Below, piece by piece: positions 51,901-62,243 of a stretch of 64,000 nt of DNA (its first letter is position 1; every line of letters begins with the position of its first letter). The position numbers were made by a program, and so were the translations under genes. The DNA lies in contig CANJKZ010000108.1 of NCBI GenBank assembly GCA_947471745.1, forward strand, positions 1,527,001 to 1,591,000, in the 5' to 3' direction. Under the pieces are notes generated by a model. The model was given only the letters and a program-made list of their open reading frames with translations, had not been told where the DNA came from and searched no databases. This DNA is from Closterium sp. Naga37s-1. Its lineage: Eukaryota > Streptophyta > Zygnematophyceae > Desmidiales > Closteriaceae.

Positions 51901-54900
51901 CTGGTGTTGGTTCTGGTGTTGGTGCTGGTGTTGGTGCTGGTGTTGGTGCTGGTATCGTTACAGGCGACAGTGTTGGCGTGGGTGCGGGTGGGCTGCTACA
52001 GAGGGCGATGGAGGAGGGGAAGGTGGCGATGGTGTGGAGCGAGCGAGTGGTGCGGCTGCTGGCAGTGGTGCTGCCACAGTTTGCCGCCTTCTTCGTGTGG
52101 CTGCTGCGCTGCATCCGGGCAGCGAACGAGGATGAGGACGAGGACGTCCGGCCGGGCGGCAATGCTGCCAGCAGCAGCAGCCAGGCGCTGCTGGTCAACA
52201 CGTGAGTGACAGGCGTTTTTTTCATAGTCAGCTGGGTTCTTTTATTATTTGCTGGCGGTTTCAGAGGATTCTCAAAAATCGCCTGCAACGTACAGGAGGG
52301 GGGGGAATGTTGCCAGCGGCAGAAGCAGCAGCAGCAGCCTGGCACTGCTGCTCAACATGTGAGTGTGCTGCAGGTGGCGTAGCACTATGTGACACATAGT
52401 GACCCTGATTCCCTAGGAGCCAATTTCAAACTCAAAAGTCCTCTCCCCATCTCCCCTTCGCCACCTTTCTCCCACTCTGTTCCCCCCTCTCCCGCAGAGC
52501 AGGGCAGTGGTGGCGAATCTTCTGCACCAGCACTTTGACTGTGACCCCATCAAGGCGCATCTCGAGCCCATACAGGCGCAGCTGAATCCACCTGCCCACC
52601 TGGACCCACCTGCCCCAGATGCCACCTGCTCCACCCTCCTCGTCTCCCCATCTCACCCCTTTCTTCCGCAGAGCAGAGCAGTGGTGGCGGTCGCCACCAC
52701 CACTTTGACTGCCAGCACACCTGGACCCACCTCAACCCCATCAAGGCGCATCCACCTCCCCCAAATGCCACCTGTTCTACTCTCCTCCTCATTCTCCCCC
52801 CCTCTCCCGCAGAGCAGGGCAGTGGTGGCGGATTTTCTCCACCAGCAATTCGACTGTGATCCAATCAGGGCGCAGCTGGACCCTAGCCTGCATCCACCTC
52901 CCCCAGATGCCACCTCCCCAGGCGCCAGGGTGCTGCCTCCACCATCCATGTTCACTGGCAGCAGGAGTGGCACTCATGCGGATGGGGGTATGTGTTGAAG
53001 GTGGTATGTGGTGAAGGGGTTATGTGGTGATGGTGGTTGGTATGTGGTGATGGTGGTTGGTATGTGGTGATGGTGGTGGCGATGGGTTATGTGTGATGGG
53101 TTGATGGGGATGAGTGACGAAGAACATGATGAGGGTATGTGTGATGGCAATGGTTGTGTTGTGTTTTGTGCTGTGTGCGTTCCTCTGCACTGCAACCCTT
53201 CCTCAACTCCTTTCCGACCCCTTGTTCCTCTCCTCACAAACACGCCTACCTTCAAACCTTCCCACCACCTGTGTGTTCCGTTGTTCCTATACCCAGATGT
53301 GCTTCTAAGGGAGGTCGTCTGCGACCTGGCTGGGATCACCAACCCAGCAGCCGTGCACCCCCAGGGAGGCAACACTCTCCGGCAGCAGCTGGATCGAGTG
53401 AGAGAGAGGTGAGCCTTGTAGTTGATCCAGTGGAATACCTCTGTTTGACCTCAATCTTACCACTTCTGCAGCACCTATCTTTGGTTCTCGTTGTTCGGTT
53501 TTGTCCAACGGAGCCCCAGACTGGAGCCATTTCTTTACGTGGCAGCGACTGTTTCAACTGTGTAAAAAAAATATTGTTAGTAAGAAGTTAGCTTGAATTT
53601 CTTGCAGAGAAATATTGGCGGTTTTGAGTCGACTCAAAACACGCTGGAATACCTCTGTTATCTTACCACTTCTTCACAGCACCTATTTCTGGTTCTCTTT
53701 GTTCGGTTTTGTTTCAATAGCCTCGAACTTGGCTCTACTTTTCCCCTCTCTCGACGTAGGCTGCTGCTTCCTCTGCTGCTGACTCTTCTTCTGCTGCTTA
53801 CTCTGCTCCTCTGCTGCTTACTCTGCTCCTCTGCTGCTTACTCTGCTCCTCTGCTGCTGCCTCAATTGTTGCCCTTCCGCCCATCTCTCCCGCTTCTCCA
53901 GCTGTGAGGCAGTGCTATCAGCCACAGCAGCTAGCTTCACTGCCCGTGCAGTGCTCGCCCTGCCCTCTCTGCCACTGCCTGCTGTGCCGACCACACATCT
54001 TCTGACTTCGAGCCAACAGATTGCCGCCCAACAGATTGCCGGCCAGCAGAGAACACCTGCTAAAGCACAAGCTAAAGATGCAGCAGCAACAGCAGCAGCA
54101 GCAGCAGCAGCAGCTGCCATGCCTGTTCGGGCGCCGATCAGCATCTGCTGCCCTCAAGTGACCACAATAATCATCTAGGATCTATTGCTTTGATTGCTAG
54201 TTTTTTGCTTTTCTCTTTGCTCATCTTTGTCTACCATCTTCCTTCCACCTCCCACATGCTCTCTCCTCCTCTCATCCCCTTACTACCGATTTCCCTCCAC
54301 TCGTTTCCCTCCACTCGTTTCCCTCCACTCGTTTCCCTCCACTCGTTTCCCTCCACTCGTTTCCCTCCACTCGTTTCCCTCCATTCACCTCTCACACACC
54401 TGTCTAAATGCTGCAATTTCACTCTCATTCTTTCCAATCATTTCTTGAATCACTCTTGCATTGACCCACTCGCTTCGCTTCAAACCTTGTTGCGATGGGG
54501 AAGGATTTGATGCTCATGTATTCCCATCTCTCTTTTCTATTCTTGAGAGCTCTCAAGTCGGAATCCCAATGTTTCTATTCCACCCCTTGCTCTTATACGC
54601 TTGTCAACATTCGTCTTGACTTTTATATACCCAATGTTTCTACCCAGCCATCTTTCTACTTACCATCTTTCTCTTCACCCATCTTTCTATTCCTTGCCCT
54701 GCTCTCCCCACTGCAGCCTTCCTCGCTGATCAATTCTGCTAAAGCTACCAGCACCCCTCACCACCGCCTCCCACCACCCGCCAAGTGCGTCGTTGCGCTT
54801 CCCCTCCTCCTGTCCTCCACCCCTGGTAGCAGCAGCAGCAGCAGCCAAGTGTTGGTTTTGCAAGTGCCTTTGTCCTCTGCAAAACATCCTGCAACTTCCT

Positions 54901-57900
54901 TTGCAGCAGCAGCAGCAGTCAAAGCTGAACCAGAAGCGACAGCACTGGCAGGAACAGCAGGAGGGGTGGAGGCAGCAGTGGTGGATGTGGGGCATGGCAT
55001 GGTGGTGACAGACATGGCAATGTATAAGGTACCGTTCAAACATGCATGCATGCTTGTCTGCCTGCCTGCTTCCATAGGGACACTGCATTGCACTGCTGCT
55101 CAGCTCACTGCTGCTCCTTCAGCTCACTGCTGCTCACTGCTGCTCCTTCTGCTTCGGCCTCTCTTCCTTCAACTTCTGCGTTCCTCTTCTGTGTGTGTAT
55201 TCCCAAACCGCAGGACCAGCACATTGCGCTGCTGCTCACCGCTGCCGCTGCCACTAAAGCAGTCAGCGCAGCAGCAGGGTCAATGCAGCAGCAAGCCGGG
55301 GAGCAGCAGCAGCAGCAGGGGAGGCTGGTGGTGTGTCCAATAGAGGGACTGGCATTCACAGGAATTGAGCTGGGCCAAGGAGACGCACTCCTGCAGGTGC
55401 TTGCTTGTGTTTGCGTGTTTGCTTGTGTTGCGTGCGTGCACATACACGAGTGCGAGTCTGTACATGCATGTGTGGCGCATGCGTGGGTACCTGTGTTAAG
55501 TATGCACTGGTGCTGCTGCATCTGATCTGACTTTCCTTTTTTTGACACGTAAGCATGCGTCACAAGACAGGTTCCACACATCATCATGACTCCTTTCCTT
55601 CACCACTTTGTTTGTTCGAGGTTTGTTCGAGGTTTATTCGAGGTTTGTTCGAGGTTTGTTCGAGGTTTGTTCGAGGTTTGTTCGAGGTTTGTTCGAGGTT
55701 TGTTCGAGGTTTGTTCGAGGTTTGTTCGAGGTTTGTTCGAGGTTTGTTCGAGGTTTGTTCGAGGTTTGTTCGAGGTTTGTTCGAGGTTTGTTCGAGGTTT
55801 GTTCGAGGTTTGTTCGAGGTTTGTTCGAGGTTTGTTCGAGGTTTGTTCGAGGTTTGTTCGAGGTTTGTTCGAGGTTTGTTCGAGGTTTGTTCGAGGTTTG
55901 TTCGAGGTTTGTTCGAGGTTTGTTCGAGGTTTGTTCGAGGTTTGTTCGAGGTTTGTTCGAGGTTTGTTCGAGGTTTGTTCGAGGTTTGTTCGAGGTTTGT
56001 TCGAGGTTTGTTCGAGGTTTGTTCGAGGTTTGTTCGAGGTTTGTTCGAGGTTTGTTCGAGGTTTGTTCGAGGTTTGTTCGAGGTTTGTTCGAGGTTTGTT
56101 CGAGGTTTGTTCGAGGTTTGTTCGAGGTTTGTTCGAGGTTTGTTCGAGGTTTGTTCGAGGTTTGTTCGAGGTTTGTTCGAGGTTTGTTCGAGGTTTGTTC
56201 GAGGTTTGTTCGAGGTTTGTTCGAGGTTTGTTCGAGGTTTGTTCGAGGTTTGTTCGAGGTTTGTTCGAGGTTTGTTCGAGGTTTGTTCGAGGTTTGTTCG
56301 AGGTTTGTTCGAGGTTTGTTCGAGGTTTGTTCGAGGTTTGTTCGAGGTTTGTTCGAGGTTTGTTCGAGGTTTGTTCGAGGTTTGTTCGAGGTTTGTTCGA
56401 GGTTTGTTCGAGGTTTGTTCGAGGTTGTTCGAGGTTTGTTCGAGGTTTGTTCGAGGTTTGTTCGAGGTTTGTTCGAGGTTTGTTCGAGGTTTGTTCGAGG
56501 TTTGTTCGAGGTTTGTTCGAGGTTTGTTCGAGGTTTGTTCGAGGTTGTTCGAGGTTTGTTCGAGGTTTGTTCGAGGTTTGTTCGAGGTTTGTTCGAGGTT
56601 TGTTCGAGGTTTGTTCGAGGTTTGTTCGAGGTTTGTTCGAGGTTTGTTCGAGGTTTGTTCGAGGTTTGTTCGAGGTTTGTTCGAGGTTTGTTCGAGGTTT
56701 GTTCGAGGTTTTGTTCGAGGTTTGTTCGAGGTTTGTTCGAGGTTTGTTCGAGGTTTGTTCGAGGTTTGTTCGAGGTTTGTTCGAGGTTTGTTCGAGGTTT
56801 GTTCGAGGTTTGTTCGAGGTTTGTTCGAGGTTTGTTCGAGGTTTGTTCGAGGTTTGTTCGAGGTTTGTTCGAGGTTTGTTCGAGGTTTGTTCGAGGTTTG
56901 TTCGAGGTTTGTTCGAGGTTTGTTCGAGGTTTGTTCGAGGTTTGTTCGAGGTTTGTTCGAGGTTTGTTCGAGGTTTGTTCGAGGTTTGTTCGAGGTTTGT
57001 TCGAGGTTTGTTCGAGGTTTGTTCGAGGTTTGTTCGAGGTTTGTTCGAGGTTTGTTCGAGGTTTGTTCGAGGTTTGTTCGAGGTTTGTTCGAGGTTTGTT
57101 CGAGGTTTGTTCGAGGTTTGTTCGAGGTTTGTTCGAGGTTTGTTCGAGGTTTGTTCGAGGTTTGTTCGAGGTTTGTTCGAGGTTTGTTCGAGGTTTGTTC
57201 GAGGTTTGTTCGAGGTTTGTTCGAGGTTTGTTCGAGGTTTGTTCGAGGTTTGTTCGAGGTTTGTTCGAGGTTTGTTCGAGGTTTGTTCGAGGTTTGTTCG
57301 AGGTTTGTTCGAGGTTTGTTCGAGGTTTGTTCGAGGTTTGTTCGAGGTTTGTTCGAGGTTTGTTCGAGGTTTGTTCGAGGTTTGTTCGAGGTTTGTTCGA
57401 GGTTTGTTCGAGGTTTGTTCGAGGTTTGTTCGAGGTTTGTTCGAGGTTTGTTCGAGGTTTGTTCGAGGTTTGTTCGAGGTTTGTTCGAGGTTTGTTCGAG
57501 GTTTGTTCGAGGTTGTTCGAGGTTTGTTCGAGGTTTGTTCGAGGTTTGTTCGAGGTTTTGTTCGAGGTTTGTTCGAGGTTTGTTTCGAGGTTTGTTCGAG
57601 GTTTGTTCGAGGTTTGTTCGAGGTTTGTTCGAGGTTTGTTCGAGGTTTGTTCGAGGTTTGTTCGAGGTTTGTTCGAGGTTTTGTTCGAGGTTTTGTTCGA
57701 GGTTGTTCGAGTTTGTTCGAGGTTTGTTCGAGGTTTGTTCGAGGTTTGTTCGAGGTTTGTTTCGAGGTTTGTTCGAGGTTTGTTCGAGGTTTGTTCGAGG
57801 TTTGTTCGAGGTTTGTTCGAGGTTTGTTCGAGGTTTGTTCGAGGTTGTTCGAGTTTTGTTCGAGGTTTGTTTCGAGGTTTGTCGAGGTTTGTTCGAGGTT

Positions 57901-60080
57901 TGTTCGAGGTTTGTTCGAGGTTTGTTCGAGGTTTGTTCGAGGTTTTTCGAGTGTTTTTCGAGGTTTGTTCGAGGTTTGTTCGAGGTTTGTTCGAGGTTTG
58001 TTCGAGGTTTGTTCGAGGTTTGTTCGAGGTTGTTCGAGGTTTGTTCGAGGTTTGTTCGAGGTTTGTTCGAGGGTTTGTTCGAGGTTTGTTCGAGGTTTGT
58101 TCGAAGGTTTGTTCGAGGTTTGTTCGAGGTTTTGTTCGAGGTTTGTTCGAGGTTTGTTCGAGGTTTGTTCGAGGTTTGTTCGAGGTTTGTTCGAGGTTTG
58201 TTCGAGGTTTTGTTCGAGGTTTGTTCGAGGTTTGTTCGAGGTTTGTTCGGAGTTTGTTCGAGGTTTGTTCGAGGTTTGTTCGAGGTTTGTTCGAGGTTTG
58301 TTCGAGGTTTTGTTCGAGGTTTGTTCGAGGTTTTGTTCGAGGTTTGTCTCGAGGTTTGTTCGAGGTTTGTTCGAGGTTTGTTCGAGGTTTGTTCGACGTT
58401 TGTTCGAGGTTTGTTCGAGGTTTGTTTCGAGTTGTTCGAGGTTTTTCGAGGTTTGTTCGAGGTTTTGTTCGAGGTTTGTTCGAGTTTGTTCGAGGTTTGT
58501 CTCGAGGTTTTTGTTACGAAGGTTTGTTCGAGGTTTCGTCGAGGTTTGTTCGACGGTTTGTTCGAGGTTTGTTCGAGGTTTTTTCGAAGGTTTTGTTCGA
58601 GGTTTGTCATTCGAGGTTCACTTTGTTCGAGGGCTTTGTTCGAGGTTTGTTCGAGGTTTGTTCGAGGTTTGTTCGAGTTTGTTTCGAGGTTTGTTCGAGG
58701 TTTGTTCGAGGTTTGTTCGGTATTGTTCGATGTTTTGTTCGAGGTTTGTTCGAGGTTTGGTTCGAGGTTTGTTCGAGGTTTGTTCGAGGTTTGGGTGTTC
58801 GAGGTTTGTTCGAGGTTTGTTCGAGGTTTGTTCGAGGTTTGTTCGAGGTTTGTTCGAGGTTTGTTCGAGGTTTGTTCGAGGTTTGTTCGAGGTTTGTTCG
58901 AGGTTTGTTCGAGGTTTGTTCGAGGTTTGTTCGAGGTTTGTTCGAGGTTTGTTCGAGGTTTGTTCGAGGTTTGTTCGAGGTTTGTTCGAGGTTTGTTCGA
59001 GGTTTGTTCGAGGTTTGTTCATCATCATTCTCAAAATCAACCCCACACATCATCATGACTCCTTTCCTTCACCAGATCTTCAAAAGCTTCTCGCACGGTC
59101 ATCATTTTCTTTCCTTCACTTTGCCTCCTCCAACAGCGTAAAACTGTGATGAGACGTCTCGACACCATATCACCCCCCTCTCTCATTCCGCTTCACCCGT
59201 TTCCCAACCCCCTCCTCCCCTCTCCAATCCCTGTTGCAGCACCTACCGTCCTCCCATCCGCTCCCCTCGGAGGGCCTTAGGGAGCGCCCTCTCACCTTTG
59301 CGCGCCCCTCCTCTCTCTTCCCCTTTCCCATTCCCTCCCCCACCCCGCTTGTGCAGCATCTACCGCCCTCCCAGCCCCTCCCTTCAGAGGGCCTTAGGGA
59401 ACGCCCTCTCACCTTTGTGCGCCCCCTCGCCCCGCTTGCTGCCAGCTGTAAGCATATCACCTGCTTCCACATGTTGCCAATCCAAATGACTTGCCTCGTG
59501 CGTGTTTTTCATGCGCCTGACTCCTTCCACTTCCTCTCGCCTTCTAAGTGTTGTTTTCTCCCTCCCTTGCAGTCCTCCTGCTCCTCCCTCTCCTTTCTTC
59601 CTAACCTCTCTCCTACTCATCCTCCTAATTGCTTTCTTCCAACTCATACGTCGTTCTCTTTGCTGCCCCACCCCGCTTCGCCGCTGCCTCTTCTCTGTAA
59701 CTGCTTCAGCTGCGCTGTTCAGGGCTCAGAGGCGGGTCCTGAATTTGGACCTTGATGAGGGTGAGGACGGAAAATCACTTCTGATAATTCTCACAAGTCT
59801 CCTTTGAGATTTCTCAAAAGTGATTTTTTGTTCCGGGCTCAGAGGAGGGTCTTGAATCTGGACCTTGATGAGGGTGAGGAGGGAGGACGAGGATTTATTT
59901 TATTCGACCCAAATGTGTTCTCGCTGCCCCTCCCCATTTCCCCTCTGTTTTTCCTCTGCAGCTGCCCGGGGCCTTGCTGCGGTGTTTGGGGCTCAGCGGA
60001 GGGTGTTGGTACTCGACCTTGAGGAGGAGGAAGAGGATGAGGAGGTTGAGCAGGAAGAGGAGGAGGAAGAGGAGGTTTGA
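45526..60080 (+). CDS. APC4: Anaphase-promoting complex subunit 4 (APC4), 16 exons
   Basis: Scaffold subunit of the APC/C ubiquitin ligase that drives mitotic exit. Exons: 45526-45573, 45889-46000, 46435-46526, 46937-47539, 48476-48553, 49127-49275, 49646-49806, 50095-50198, 51618-52201, 52815-52987, 53297-53408, 53902-54157, 54717-55028, 55214-55396, 59357-59447, 59962-60080. Every junction is GT-AG and in phase; total 1058 codons, against about 800 in land plants as I recall, the excess being low-complexity inserts. Family-like segments: FTVVQEKSLASQ, then DLLALV and LNWQRLW (residues 6-52), VPVTALTWRPDGRAILTGHT (WD40 strand, 55-74), AFGIFPLIKL (276-285), FDTAMMRHR, GVKRLARTIETAGNALHALL (450-469), FAAFFVWLLRCI, VVADFLHQQFDCDP, MAMYKDQHIALLL (about 925-937), and the C-terminal LAAVFGAQRRVLVLDLEEEE. 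The exon 12 donor (GTGACC) is the least certain boundary. Confidence 0.9.
45604..45840 (+). repeat. Two upstream partial copies of APC4 exon 2
   Basis: Copies begin after AATCTCAG (about 45643) and AATCGCAG (about 45763). They read ACLAEGSGDRDLLS and ACLAEWSGDKGLLALL, matching the start of true exon 2 (ACLAEWSGDKDLLALV, 45889). Each keeps pyrimidine tract and acceptor but loses the exon after about 20 codons. Confidence 0.85.
46100..46160 (+). repeat. Downstream copy of APC4 exon 2 end
   Basis: CCTCAACTGGCAGCGCCTCT with the following GGGCCGCCAT and GTACATGA repeats the exon 2 end and donor (45966-46007), now inside intron 2. Confidence 0.85.
46796..46866 (+). repeat. Upstream partial copy of APC4 exon 4
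   Basis: CCCTGCAG then GGCGGAGACATCATTCACCA and the next bases through CCCCTCTCTCC duplicate the acceptor and first 19 codons of exon 4 (46929-46995). Confidence 0.88.
47755..47850. repeat. CCACA pentanucleotide repeat in APC4 intron 4
   Basis: About 18 units of CCACA, with GCACCACACCG interruptions toward the end. Confidence 0.92.
48029..48509 (+). repeat. CT-rich array bracketed by copies of APC4 exon 5's edge
   Basis: The array (48121-48455) repeats a 30-bp CTCCTCACTCCTCTCTCTCC-type block. A TCGCCCGCCTGTCAGGACAT copy with the following exon 5 bases occurs on the left (48029-48110), ending in frame-breaking sequence, and again on the right as the true exon 5 acceptor and coding start (48461-48553). 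Confidence 0.85.
48870..49075 (+). repeat. Two upstream partial copies of APC4 exon 6
   Basis: Copies at about 48868-48955 and 49003-49066 carry CCAACAG plus GCGTTGCTGACTCCTGAT..., matching exon 6 (49127, ALLTPDFAHLIVVTASSS-like). Both end in CAG runs. A copy of the exon 6 end plus donor also recurs downstream at 49342-49398. Confidence 0.87.
49930..50035 (+). repeat. Upstream partial copy of APC4 exon 8
   Basis: CTTGCAATGCCCCTGCCTGC, then the GATCATGTCTCAG acceptor and DPRSELLHMVATGAA-like coding, duplicates 50053-50150. The true exon (50095) has a short extra insert and continues in frame. Confidence 0.85.
50430..51617 (+). repeat. Eight upstream copies of the start of APC4 exon 9
   Basis: Acceptors precede copies starting at 50450, 50590, 50729, 50858, 51010, 51162, 51314 and 51466; the true exon starts at 51618. 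The last five steps are exactly 152 bp and nearly identical. Copies at 50590, 50858, 51010, 51162, 51314 and 51466 contain GGACATTATAGACGG, which puts TAG in the exon frame. The copies at 50450 and 50729 lack it, as does the true exon. Confidence 0.92.
52495..52800 (+). repeat. Two upstream copies of APC4 exon 10
   Basis: CCCGCAGAGCAGGGCAGTGG-type starts at 52495 and 52668 repeat the exon 10 acceptor region (52806). The first copy encodes VVANLLHQHFDCDPIKAHL, very close to the true VVADFLHQQFDCDPIRAQL. The second has decayed. Confidence 0.87.
54293..54383. repeat. 15-bp tandem repeat in APC4 intron 12
   Basis: Six copies of TCCACTCGTTTCCCT, nearly perfect. Confidence 0.95.
55574..59074. repeat. 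Giant 11-bp minisatellite (GTTCGAGGTTT) with 32-bp direct-repeat flanks
   Basis: The unit GTTCGAGGTTT runs from about 55608 to 59018, roughly 310 copies. A 32-bp sequence starting CCACACATCATCATGACTCC occurs identically on both sides (55574-55605 and 59043-59074). Units are almost perfect to about 57500 and from 58800 to 59018; between them many carry indels or substitutions. A short variant unit recurs 120 bp apart (56421 and 56541), a local higher-order repeat. The whole array lies in APC4 intron 14. Because 11 is not a multiple of three and the unit has no stop on either strand, four or more frames remain open for over 1000 codons; these are not proteins. Confidence 0.96.
59230..59300 (+). 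repeat. Upstream copy of APC4 exon 15
   Basis: After TGTTGCAG, the frame HLPSSHPLPSEGLRERPLTF copies true exon 15 (HLPPSQPLPSEGLRERPLTF at 59357). Confidence 0.87.
59725..59880 (+). repeat. Two partial copies of the APC4 last exon
   Basis: GGGCTCAGAGGCGGGTCCTG (59726) and GGGCTCAGAGGAGGGTCTTG (59837) repeat GAQRRVLxLDLxE of the last exon, each starting inside the exon, not at its acceptor. Confidence 0.85.
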
Positions 60081-60148
60081 GTCGACTATAAAATGTTCTC
60101 CTTGCTGTCCCGGTCCCCACCCCATTTCCACCTGCTCCCCTTCTCCAG

Positions 60149-60318
60149 CTGCCCGGGGACTCGCTGCGGTGTTTGGGGCTCAGCGGAGGGTGTTGGTACT
60201 GGACCTTGAGGAGGAGGAAGAAGAGGAGGAGGAGGAAGAAGGGGAGGAGAATGAGGAGGATGAGAGAGAGGACGAAGTGGACGAAGAGGGAGGCAAGGGG
60301 GCTGAAGAGGGAGGATGA
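60149..60318 (+). CDS. Alternative last exon of APC4
   Basis: After TTCTCCAG it repeats the last exon (ARGLAAVFGAQRRVLVLDLE) in the same phase and ends at TGA 60316, with a longer Glu/Asp tail (56 codons including stop, versus 39 in 59962-60080). Either copy completes APC4 in frame, so this could be used by alternative splicing or be a redundant duplicate. Confidence 0.6.
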
Positions 60319-62243
60319 GCCTGGTGTTTGTTGAGCCTGATGTCTGTTGAGCCTTGCGTTGGCACTAGGTGGGTTTGTGGTTGAGGAGGAAGAGAGGGGG
60401 GAAAGGGAAGGGAAGCAACAGACGAGCTCGATGGTTTTGGCAATAGGAGAGAGGAGGGGCAAAGGGGGGTTTGTGCGGGATGAGATGAAGGACAGGAGTC
60501 TGAGGAGATAAAAAGCAGTCGTTTGTTTTCTGCCGCTTTGCAGCATATTTACTGGACAATGCAAGGCTCACGCATTGGATCAGGATTTATTTGTTTATAT
60601 CATAGCGGGGCTTGATTGAGAATTAGTTTCTCCGAGTGTATTAGTCCCAAGTCAAGCCGCCCCTTTTTTGAGGCAGCAACTGTTGACCGGCACCTGAGGT
60701 TGAATCCCCAAGATCGTCCCTACACTCAACACAGTCACGCGCTTGTCTGTGCCGAAAACCCCCGAGGTTCGATGTCTCGTGTCCATTGGGCGCTTGCGAT
60801 CGTTTCCCCGAATCGAGCCGCAGTTGGTCCCAAATTTCCAATGCCAAGAAACAGAAGTTTCAATTCACAGGTGGTGCCAGCCAATTTTCCTGACCGCCAG
60901 CCAATTTGCCTGACCGACATCCAATCCAATTGAATAACAGCGAACAGAAGTTTCAGACTTTCTGTTCGACTGCTTTGCAATGCGCACTGTATACGTATTC
61001 TACAAGACAACGGGACGGGAAAGGTGGCTGTATTACACAGCATAAAAAAATATTTCCCATGTGTACAGAACTCATGTTCTGTTTTCAATAGTACCTGTCA
61101 TATTCGTAGATCACCTGTCATTCACGTGGTTGATTGCACTGCACACATTCCCAATGTGTGTGCATTGGAAAGGAGCATCGCCATTGCCAAACACCGTCCT
61201 TGGTTGAAACAACAGCATCCTTGCCTCGCGAAACCTGGCGCCGCAACTTACGGCTTGAACGTCCCTACAGTACAGCACAGTTCCTTCAATTCCCCATCCC
61301 CAGCCCAAATCTCGACTCGACTTGACCTCTTGGCACCCACCCAAGAATGTGTCAGCTCAAGTGGAGCATTGAGGATAATCTCCGAGTTGGGCGACCAAAA
61401 TGTCAACCGTCAGATGTGTTTTGAGTATTTGTTTCAGCCAAAACCATCATCCTGATGGTAATTTGTTTCAGCAGCCTTCAGTTACCTTATTTTCCGATAT
61501 TTCGTTTCGCTCAGTTACTTACGACTAAGTTCTTGTCTCAGTCTAAAAGTCAAGCGCAAGTAGCAGTCAAGCGGTACCACTGTCGTCTTGTCAGATTCTA
61601 AAACAGCCATAGGCAGAATAATATCTGGGCTCGCATCAGAGCACCTGTGAGCGCCACCTGCGCAGCATGATACAGCATTAGACCGACTTCTGCGCTGCCT
61701 GATGACTTATGTTGCCTGACTACGAGGTCTTCTGATGCCTGATGAGTTCAGTCACATCGCCTGACGACGACGTCTGCTTTGCGGCTCGATGAGGCTGCGA
61801 CCCAGCGCCCGCATCCACACGCACCCGAACCTCAGGTTCGCGTTGGACCAAGTTCATAGTATTACCTTACCACGAATGGTTGTGCGATAGAGCAGCTTGC
61901 CTGTCCGCAAGAAAAGCTAAAAGTCGCCGTCGCTCTTCTGCGGCGCAGGCTCCGAGCAGAAACAAGCTCTATGTTGGACTTCCGTGCGTTCTTACTTTCC
62001 CTCTGCATGTGACCCTGGACATTCCATTCTGTGACGTCGTACCCCCTTAGTAGTCCCTAGTGCGCGGCGCGTAATCTCCAGTAGTCGTAATACTCCCGTC
62101 CGAGTCTTGAAAAGTAGTACGCGTTTGTCATTGTCAGCGGGCCGGGCTGCAGCAGCAGTAGCAACAGCAGCAGAAGACGGGACAGTCCCTCCCTGTAGAA
62201 GCGAACGAATCTTAAGTTGTCTTTACTACCCCCAACAAGTGCC
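60319..62243. other. No recognisable gene
   Basis: Intergenic sequence between APC4 and the next gene. Short open frames only, none with a recognisable domain. Confidence 0.5.

Noticed and set aside
55608..59018. Possible CRISPR array or telomere-like repeat
   Set aside because: No spacers between units, the unit does not match known telomere repeats, and the context is a eukaryotic intron.
55555..59149. Open frames of over 1000 codons on both strands (FEVCSRFVRGL and SNKPRTNLEQT repeats)
   Set aside because: They are translations of the 11-bp array, open in several frames at once, and lie inside an APC4 intron.
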